Shown here: positions 57,009 through 64,000 of the stretch, one piece after another
Position numbering within the stretch: the first letter of the stretch is position 1
How the letters are laid out: the number at the start of each line of letters is the position of its first letter
NCBI GenBank assembly: GCA_015179045.1
Contig: WHUZ01000109.1
Span: forward strand, 123,612-187,611
From: Kalaharituber pfeilii
Taxonomy: Eukaryota; Ascomycota; Pezizomycetes; Pezizales; Pezizaceae
Length of the DNA stretch: 64,000 nucleotides
Direction: 5' to 3'
Notes under the pieces: model-generated
Seen by the model: only the letters and a program-made list of their open reading frames with translations
What the model was told of the DNA's origin: nothing
Databases searched by the model: none
Translations under genes and position numbers: made by a program

Positions 57009-58415
57009 ATGGACAGCAACCAGACAACTAACCCCGTTCTTGATCAGTACCTACGATCGAGCATGGCCGATTTGGACAGCTTACTCACCCCAGCAATAGC
57101 CTTCTTTTTCCTTCTCCTACTCCACTGGGCCAACCACGTGCTCCTCACGTCGCTTGAGCGCGCTTCACTCTTCACGATCCACTTCCGGCTCACACTGTAC
57201 CGCCACCTCTGGCGCTCCTTTCTCGCAACCATCTGCGTCTTGGTCTTCCTCCGCTCGCTGGCCGACCTCGCGTGCATCCTCCCGCCGTCAATTGTGGTCC
57301 TCCTGCTCGGGGGGCTGTGCATTGGCGTATACACGTATGTCGGCCCCGCGTGGGCGAACGCGGCATACCTTGGCGCGCGATGGGCCGCCTGGAGCGGCCT
57401 CAGCCGGACTGCGATCGCGCCGGCGCTGGTCGAACATCTGCCCGCTACGGAGGAGGGATGGGAGGTGCTCGCAAGGCAGCTCCGAGGCCGCGTCGAGGTG
57501 CATCCCGTTGAGCGGGTCCCCACCAGCGTGTTTGCTTCGGCAGCCCTGGGTCTCAGGCGGCATGGCGTCCGCGAGGACGTCACCGACCTGCTGATCGCGA
57601 CTGCGAGGGCCGCAAACTCCGGGCGCGGTCATGTGGATGTAGAATGCCCGAGCCCCAAGGAGGCGCGCCTGCCGCCCGCAAACACGTATCGCCCGCTCCT
57701 CTCCGGCAAATCGGTCTCCTTGCTCTGGGGCGAGGGCGCTGGTTTCACCCGCCGTATCTCCCGTGGCATCCTGTCGCTGCCACGGCACCTCCTCTCGCCT
57801 TACCCTGTGCTGCCGTCCGGTGTTCCTGCACACGGCCTCGTCCTCGCCTTCGGCGTGCTCGCGCGCAACAAGGGCCTCACCCCGGCCTCTCTTGTCTGCA
57901 ATCTCACCACCCTCCCGGCCCTGCGCGTCTTCGAGGAGTATAGTGCGTGGTATCCACACCCAGCAAAGACACTTCGGGGCTACTTTCGTGCCGAGATCGA
58001 GTCTGCCATGGGTGGGCTTGGTCCCGCCTACGTCTCCGCCGCGACCGAGTTGGCACTTCTCATGGCCGACGCAATCGCGAAACCAACGGTGATTCGTGAA
58101 TGGTTGGCGCAGAGGCTGGAGCACCAGGACCTGGCGTTGAACAGGCGTGTGGAGGTGCTTGGTGCAACAGAGAGAGAACTGGATAGGCTGTACAGAGGGA
58201 GCTATGCGGCAATGTTGGTAAGTCTGAACACGTACAGGGGCGGGGTTGGCATCAGGCCGGAGATGCTGGTGTTTGACGCTCTGTGCCGTAAGGAGGGGGT
58301 GCCGGTGCCCCAGTGGGCAAGCGGGCCGGAAATGGCTGAGAGGCGGCGGAGGGAGGTGGAGCATTGCGGAGGGCAAGAGATCGTGGATACGTTGGTAACG
58401 GCTGTTGTTGGCTAG
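57009..58415 (+). CDS. Uncharacterised membrane-anchored protein, intact paralogue
   Basis: A single-exon gene of 468 codons from ATG 57009 (MDSNQTTNPV) to TAG 58413-58415. An ATG at 56949 lies upstream of the TATA box, and a third candidate is at 57063. Three N-terminal membrane spans (about residues 27-46 TPAIAFFFLLLLHW, 70-90 LATICVLVFLRSLA, 92-112 SIVVLLLGGLCIGV) are followed by PAW..WAAW and a large soluble domain. Conserved with the convergent paralogue at 59315-61152 are SLLWGEGAGFTRRISRGI, VLARNKGL, WLAQRLEHQDLALNRR, and LYRGSYAAMLVSLN. G+C content and codon use (C/G third positions) contrast strongly with the flanking DNA. No enzyme motif or named family was recognised. Integral membrane location is inferred; function unknown. 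Confidence 0.85.
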   Translation: MDSNQTTNPVLDQYLRSSMADLDSLLTPAIAFFFLLLLHWANHVLLTSLERASLFTIHFRLTLYRHLWRSFLATICVLVFLRSLADLACILPPSIVVLLLGGLCIGVYTYVGPAWANAAYLGARWAAWSGLSRTAIAPALVEHLPATEEGWEVLARQLRGRVEVHPVERVPTSVFASAALGLRRHGVREDVTDLLIATARAANSGRGHVDVECPSPKEARLPPANTYRPLLSGKSVSLLWGEGAGFTRRISRGILSLPRHLLSPYPVLPSGVPAHGLVLAFGVLARNKGLTPASLVCNLTTLPALRVFEEYSAWYPHPAKTLRGYFRAEIESAMGGLGPAYVSAATELALLMADAIAKPTVIREWLAQRLEHQDLALNRRVEVLGATERELDRLYRGSYAAMLVSLNTYRGGVGIRPEMLVFDALCRKEGVPVPQWASGPEMAERRRREVEHCGGQEIVDTLVTAVVG

Positions 58416-59314
58416 TGCCCGGAGGCCCGGTGGCATTCGCCAGTTGGTTCAATAGTACGCTACTTCAGCACCGTTTTCATTTTCTTTGTTTTGAAGAGCA
58501 CGGGAAGCATATGTTGCAGCGGAGGACTACGAAAGGCACTTATGACGCTCTTTACCACGATGTGGCGCTGAAAGGCACGATAAATGATTCTTCATTCAAA
58601 AGTGGTATTCAATATGCAAAATTCCCCATTTCTTTTTTCTGTTTTTTTTTTTTCTTTCTTTGTTTTTGATTCTAGGATGGCCAAAAAAGTTTGGTTTGGA
58701 AATTCTTTTTTTTTTTTTTTTTTCTGAGTTGGGAATATATGGAGTTGCAATCAAGAGCACCAATGTGCATAATTCTGGAAATATTACTTGGGTAGCTTTT
58801 TGTACGACACTGCGGTTTTGTGTTTCTCAAGCGGACATCTTTTAATCGTGTGATAACAAAAGAAAATCCCAAAATCTCCGAAAAAAAGTTCTTTCAAATA
58901 AGAGTTCTGCTGCTTCTGACGGTATTTTTTTTATATTTGAATATTCCTATATACTAGAGTCCGTCCTTGCAACAGATACTTGGAGCGTGAGGTGTTTTTC
59001 CTGTGGTAGTTCAGTGCAGACGATCAGCGATAGTGTCCAGGTATTCGGGAGTAGGTTACTGACGTACTTTATATCGGTTTTGTGCCCAATCACGTCACAT
59101 GCAACTACAAATCTATCCGCCATCCCCCCCTGTATAATATCTGTGGTGTGAACCCCTAGAACCCACGCTCGATATCACAGACAAGAAGCAAATGGAATCA
59201 AAAGAGTAATGAGCATAAACAAACCCGCTTCCACCAGCGGTTTCTGTACCAACGGGACATTGGAACTTTAATCCCACTATGCAAGAGAACTCACGTGCTC
59301 ATAATAGTACCGCC
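58416..59314. other. Convergent intergenic region of the paralogue pair
   Basis: A/T-biased 3' flanks with T-rich runs (58634-58652, 58704-58724) that may serve as 3' end signals. No other feature. Confidence 0.5.
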
Positions 59315-61152
59315 CTAACTTTGCGCGTCGCAGTCCACTGGCATCTCCGCCGGCCACTCCACCAGCCCCACTAGCCCCGCCATCGGCTTCCTCCACACTC
59401 CCGCCAAACTCTCTACCTCCTGCTGAACCCTATCCCTTGCCCACGCCTCTCCCCACCAAGCCGGCGCCTGCCCCGTCTCAGCGTACACTAGCAGCCCCCC
59501 ACACAACAAATCCGGCCTCCTCAAGCTCCCCGCTGTGTCCCCGCGCCTCCACCGCATGTTATTGAGCGACATAACCATCGATACATAGCTCGCCCTGTAC
59601 ATTGCGTTCAAGTCCGCAGCGGTCACCGTCCCGCCCTGTGTATGCTTCTGGTGCATCAGCCTGTTCAGCTCGATGTCCTGCTGCGCCATCTCCCTTTGCA
59701 ACCACGTCTTCGTCGCTTCCGCAGGGCAGTCCGCAAAAATGAGGGCCAACTCTACGGCAGCCAGCAAATAGTCTGCTCCGATAGTCCCGACCTGCGACTC
59801 CATTGCTTTCGTGTTGTAGCTTCGGAGGGCCTTCTGCGGGCGCGGGGCCCAGGTGGAACCGTTCTCGAGGTCCGCAGTAAGCTTCCACTGAGGTGGGAAC
59901 GTGAGGTTCTTTTCTCGCTTTAAGGCGTGCGCGGCATCAAAGATGAGGGTGTTTGGAAGGAGACCTTTGTTTCGCGCTAGCACAGCCATGGCGAGGCATA
60001 GCCCTTCCCCCGAATACCCGTCCACCGTTACGGGCCGCGACAGCAGTAGGTTGATTGGCATGCTGGAGATGCCGCGCGAGACGCGGCGGCGGAAGCCCTG
60101 TGTGGAGCCCCACTGCAGCGACACGGTGGATCTGTCTGGCGCGAGGCCGTCGTTGTATATTGTCGAGCCGAGCGCAGCCGCATCTGCTAGATTCTTTGCA
60201 AGCACGAGCTCCGAGTCTGGCACCGCCTCTTTCTCTGTGACTTTGGCGAGAATCTCGGTTGCGTCCTGGGCGATCCCCGACGGCGGCCAGACTGTCCAGC
60301 CCCAATCGTCGGAGGGGACACTCGTGGAGTGCAGGTCGGCGTCCGTACCTTTGCGATTCTGTGCAAGGTGTACACACAGCCGGGCCCATTGCGCTGCATC
60401 ACCGCATAGCAGAGCCTTCTCGCGCGGGATGGCCGTCCGACTCGCGCCTGTCCACGCTAGCCACCTATTTACAATAAACCCCTCCCACGCCAGGCTGGGA
60501 CGGCATATCGCACAATCGTCATGCCTGTCGCGGACGACAGAACAAGGATGCCCAAAGCGTCGCCGTTGTTCCCGGCGAGAAACGAGAGCACGATGAGTAT
60601 GAGGGAGATGCCGAGCAGGACCGAGATCCAGGTGTACCACCAGTGCTCGTAGAGCGCGAGGCGGAACCGGAACGTCCATGCTCGCGAGTCCTCGGCGATG
60701 GTGGCCATGGTTGCGACGAGGGATTGGATAAGGGCGACGAAGACGGCGACGGCAATGCTGGTCCAGAGGAGTGCTTGCCGCGTGGTACTGTCGGTGGCGA
60801 TGACCTCAGTTCCCGAGGCCCCGCGTGCGAGAATCGTTTTATCGGGAACCGGGTGCGAGCTAACGCATATCGCTAGCAGCCATGGTAGCGCAAAGGCGGC
60901 AGCTGGAGTACCCCGTCCTAATTTACAGACTGCGCGCATGGTCCTAGTGTGTATCCCCAGTTCAGTGACCTTGCCTGCAAGGAGAATTGCCCAGTAGTAT
61001 GCCATACCTGCTGCGTAGTACAGTATCCTGTAGTGAACAGGGACGACTACGCCCAACTCTGATAAAACGTAGGTAGTTTTTCCCTTGTGTATTCGCTGCA
61101 AAGCTGACAGGGCGAAGTGCGAATAGGCAGCAAAGGCAAACCAAGCCTCCAC
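59315..61152 (-). pseudogene. Uncharacterised membrane protein, frameshifted paralogue
   Basis: Two overlapping minus-strand frames form one gene. 61152-60469 encodes several membrane spans (for example YYAAGMAYYWAILLAG, FALPWLLAICVSS, TSIAVAVFVALIQSLVA, VLLGISLILIVLSFLAG) and ends VRYAVPAWRGRGLL. The soluble domain continues in another frame from about 60484 (GFIVNRWLAWTGASRTAI) to TAG 59315-59317. Adding one base to the CCCC run at 60479-60482 restores exactly the nine-residue PAW-to-WLAW spacing of the paralogue, so the break is a single-base loss or a sequencing error. Matching blocks are SLQWGSTQGFRRRVSRGI, VLARNKGLLP, WLQREMAQQDIELNR and MYRASYVSMVMSLNN. It has more N-terminal spans than the intact paralogue. 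The frame opens upstream of 61152 without an ATG (codon 61152 is GTG), so the true start or first exon is unresolved. Confidence 0.8.
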
Positions 61153-61199
61153 TTGATCAATAAATGCTGACGCGGAACACGCAAGGCGGTGGGAGGCTA

Positions 61200-63229
61200 G
61201 AACGTTGGGGCGACTCGGAGGATGACTTAATATATGAGGCGAGGAAAGCCTTACATTTATTCACGCGAATCATGTGCTTGCAGAGATACGCTACTTCATC
61301 GTCAGTGAATTCTGCTTGCTATCATAATAACAAAAACCCCTTTCGTGTGCATAAGAAATGAAACTCCTGATATCCAGCCCACGATACAGTCGTAAGGCTA
61401 CGGCATGCTAATGGGCGTCTTGCATAGCCCAATTACAGCGCTCGACGAGCACCTGCTGTCGGCGGCAGAAGCAAGAAACTATGGGCCAGTACGTCAACCC
61501 GCAATATGTCTGTCATTTTTCTTTTTGCGCTTGGTATGAACTTCACGATTGATAAGAAATCCCTCAATTATCGTTGCAGCGGTGCGTCTAGACATGGGAA
61601 TGCTAGTACTAGAGGTACTCAACCTATGCCGCAGCAGGTAAACCGGTGAGTGCCCTGGCGCCCTTCGACATATCATATTCAGAGACTGGTGGCACAATAT
61701 TAATGATTAGACCGCGCGCATTTCTGTCAGATCTGGGTTGGGAGCTGCGGCGATCTTCGGGAACTACCATCGGAATGTGACCATATGGGACGTCCAAACA
61801 GGGGCCCCGGATCCCCTTCCGCCAGGGATCCCGTCGCTAATGTGAATACATACGACTGTAGAACTTGGTGTAACAGACTCTCTTTACTCTATCTCTTCGC
61901 CCAAAATGATGGTAGAGACATGTTTAATAAAGCTGCTAGTATAATTCTACCCGATCCATCCATAGCTGCAGTATGATATGGCAATAAACATGGGTCGGCA
62001 TGCGCCATGTGTATCACTAGCTATAGGAAAAATGGGCATCGGTAAGCGGCAAGACAACCCATCCCAGGAGGTGTGGAGAAACAAAGTACATACTTCACAT
62101 GTGCTGCGCTTACTGTGGCTTTTACTCATCTTAAACTGTTTCGTAGATCCTGAAGTACCTCCATGAAAAGTGGGATCTATTATAGACTCTCAACATCACA
62201 GAAAGTAAAAGGATTTTGCATTAGTGGATGTGCAAGCTATGCGAACCGTGATGCTGTCCTTTGCGAAACTCAAAGGGTGGTTTAAAAATGTGTGGCTTTA
62301 GAACCAGATTAGGTCCTGGGAAACAGCAAAGTGAAGAGTTGGGGAAAGTTATGCACTGGTGTTTTTTCAGGCAAATTAATGCCTGACGTTGCGAATAGTA
62401 ATAGCGTTCATGAAAACCTAGTTGACAGGGATCTGTAGGCGTAAAAAAGGTTAATCAGGTCTCCCACTGAAATTTGACATACCCACGGACCAAGGTGTAG
62501 TGGTTGCAATGTCAGCAAGATAGCCAAATTGACAGCACATGTATACTCGCATCGAAGCATTTTTTTCAACCAGTGCCGGACCATTGGTAAATAGTCCTAC
62601 AATTCACATGATATGCAAGATGCACAAACGTTTGGCGTTCGCGTGGATGCCAAGCAGATGTCAGCTGCAAGAGCTGGTGTCCTGGAAAAACTTATCATAA
62701 AGCATTGTTTGTAAAACTAATAATAAACGTATTCCGTTGATGCTTTCGAGGTTTGATTAATCTCAAGTGCCATTACAATATCAACCTTTCGGTAGCAACT
62801 TCCTATATACTTTGTGCTGAATTGTAGTTATTGCTACCTTGTTAGTTTTTCTTGGTGGCTGTGATTAGACCTATTATGTGTTATGGTTTCGGAAACAGGT
62901 ACGAGAACAGGTCGAGCTGGGGCGCACGTGGTAGACATAGTGTATAATGGCGACCTGAATTTCCTGGGACATTGGGTAGCCGGAGCTCAGAAACCCAAAG
63001 GGCTGGGGAGGAGCTGACAGGGTGGATCCCATGTGCGGAAAACGACTCCGCCAGCTCTACATGTTGATCGTGAGGCTGGGGAGGCCTATTTGGCCATGGT
63101 CTACAAACCTGGTCTGGTGACCCTGTGCTACAACGGGCATAGGGGAAATTCGATCAGTATGCAGTAACCGAGTGTGGACCCTAACAGACGAAAATACTCG
63201 GAGCGTATGCGGACTGCAGAATGCTGACT
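61200..63229. other. Gene-free stretch
   Basis: No recognisable gene, tail or tandem repeat. Short frames lack support. Confidence 0.5.
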
Positions 63230-63403
63230 TTTTTTCTTTTTTTTTTTTTTAATATCATTAATCGCGTGCCGCCCTAAGGGCTATGGCGATGTTTAGCTAC
63301 ATATGTAATAACGGAAAGAAAAGAGTATAGTAGAGATCCCCGGGTCCTCCTGTGTGGTGGGGAAGTAACATTTACCGTAGAAAAAGAAAAGATGTTGCCC
63401 GTA
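63230..63403 (-). mobile_element. 174-bp LINE 3' end insertion (tail A)
   Basis: T-rich tract, then AATATCATTAATCGCGTGCC and GCCCTAAGGGCTATGGCGAT, followed by about 100 bp of LINE 3' UTR. It is flanked by AGAATGCTGACT (63218-63229) and AGAATGCGGACT (63404-63415), 12 bp with one mismatch. Confidence 0.87.
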
Positions 63404-63415
63404 GAATGCGGACTG

Positions 63416-64000
63416 CAGGAGGAAATCATGCGGTCCCCATCAAGGTTAGAGAGTGTCAAGCGCTGCTGGGAGATACCAGAAACGAGGTCACTGAGGCAGG
63501 CAGTTGGGGAGTAATGTATGTAAGCGGCAGGAGCTTAACGTGACATGTCTTCAACCTCGGCAATAGTCGCATGGCGACAAGACCCATATGGGAGCTGGAT
63601 ATCAATGAGAAAAGGGGAGGCGTGGAAAGCAGTTTTATATCTATGCAGCTCACTTCATATGATGATGGGCTTGTGAAAAAGGACAGCGGTATTGTTGAAC
63701 ACCTCTTGATTAGCCTCTAGGCAGCACTACATCCCCATGACAGCCTCAAACGTGCACCAGTCATTACTGGTACAAATTACCTGCGCTCTGGGCTGCAAAA
63801 GTCTAAGCACTAAACGTAATGACCCAGGTTCTGCACCCTCTTTTCGGTCCAAAACTACCTAGTCTTGTGTTCAGACGATGCCACGTGCCACAACCAAAAG
63901 CATTTAGCTATCGATATGTCAGCGGTAGAAGACTAATTTGTCACAGGTCTCAGAGCGGGGGAGACATATGCAGAATGCATCCATATAGATCGCTGAAAAG
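63416..64000. other. Anonymous right flank
   Basis: No gene or repeat recognised before the window ends. Confidence 0.5.

Noticed and set aside
57288..58436. A 382-codon minus-strand frame antisense to the intact paralogue.
   Set aside because: It is a shadow frame favoured by the high G+C content; the sense frame has the paralogue conservation.

Overview
The window looks like nuclear DNA of a repeat-rich filamentous ascomycete (Pezizomycotina). The reasons are short spliceosomal introns with GTATGT/GTAAAT-type donors, a LaeA-like methyltransferase relic, Tad-clade-type LINEs (endonuclease, RT, RNase H, C-terminal zinc knuckle), multi-span membrane proteins of fungal character, and blocks of near-pure A+T of the kind left by repeat-induced point mutation (RIP). 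No bacterial operons, tRNA, rRNA or CRISPR array was found. The genus cannot be fixed from sequence alone.

Gene content is very low. Credible protein genes are: an uncharacterised multi-span membrane protein on the minus strand (41361-43623, one 76-nt intron, 5' end unresolved beside a MITE); an intact single-exon gene (57009-58415); its convergent paralogue (59315-61152, minus strand) broken by a one-base frameshift; and a small Ser/Arg-rich hypothetical gene (18241-18882). A LaeA-like methyltransferase pseudogene lies at 21049-22510. Orphan exons sit at 9752-9877 (signal peptide plus splice donor), 11373-11880 and 44720-44908.

The rest is a layered deposit of mobile DNA. (1) LINEs: a 4.4-kb minus-strand copy (885-5247) holds a second LINE and a tiny LINE tail; plus-strand truncated copies lie at 40479-41208 and 46825-47362. 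(2) A swarm of about 30 very short (34-175 bp) 3'-tail insertions of three related tail types, called A, B and C here. Many have poly(A)/poly(T) and exact 8-16 bp target-site duplications (TSDs). (3) Five solo LTRs with 5-bp TSDs: 5301-5606 and 32580-32996 (one family), 37765-38277 and 49915-50966 (second), 38725-39553 and 48892-49675 (third); the TSD of 49915-50966 has one mismatch. (4) DNA-transposon derivatives: hAT-like MITEs (34428-34920, 43663-44491, 55733-56455, end at 47514) and a 1.3-kb MULE-like element (52902-54203). (5) Minisatellites: a ~57-bp family at 33.2-35.1 kb and 51.4-54.6 kb, a 12-bp array at 35.1 kb, and 33-bp and 17-bp arrays inside LTRs.

Layout: 0.9-5.6 kb nested LINEs and a solo LTR; 5.6-21 kb mostly anonymous DNA with LINE tails; 21-22.5 kb methyltransferase relic; 22.5-32.5 kb anonymous; 32.5-35.4 kb LTR, minisatellite and hAT MITE; 37-40 kb A+T-rich island with solo LTRs; 40.5-44.5 kb LINE, membrane-protein gene and MITE; 46.8-51 kb LINE, A+T-rich DNA and solo LTRs; 51.4-54.6 kb minisatellite with MULE; 55.7-61.2 kb hAT element and paralogue pair; then anonymous DNA to the end.
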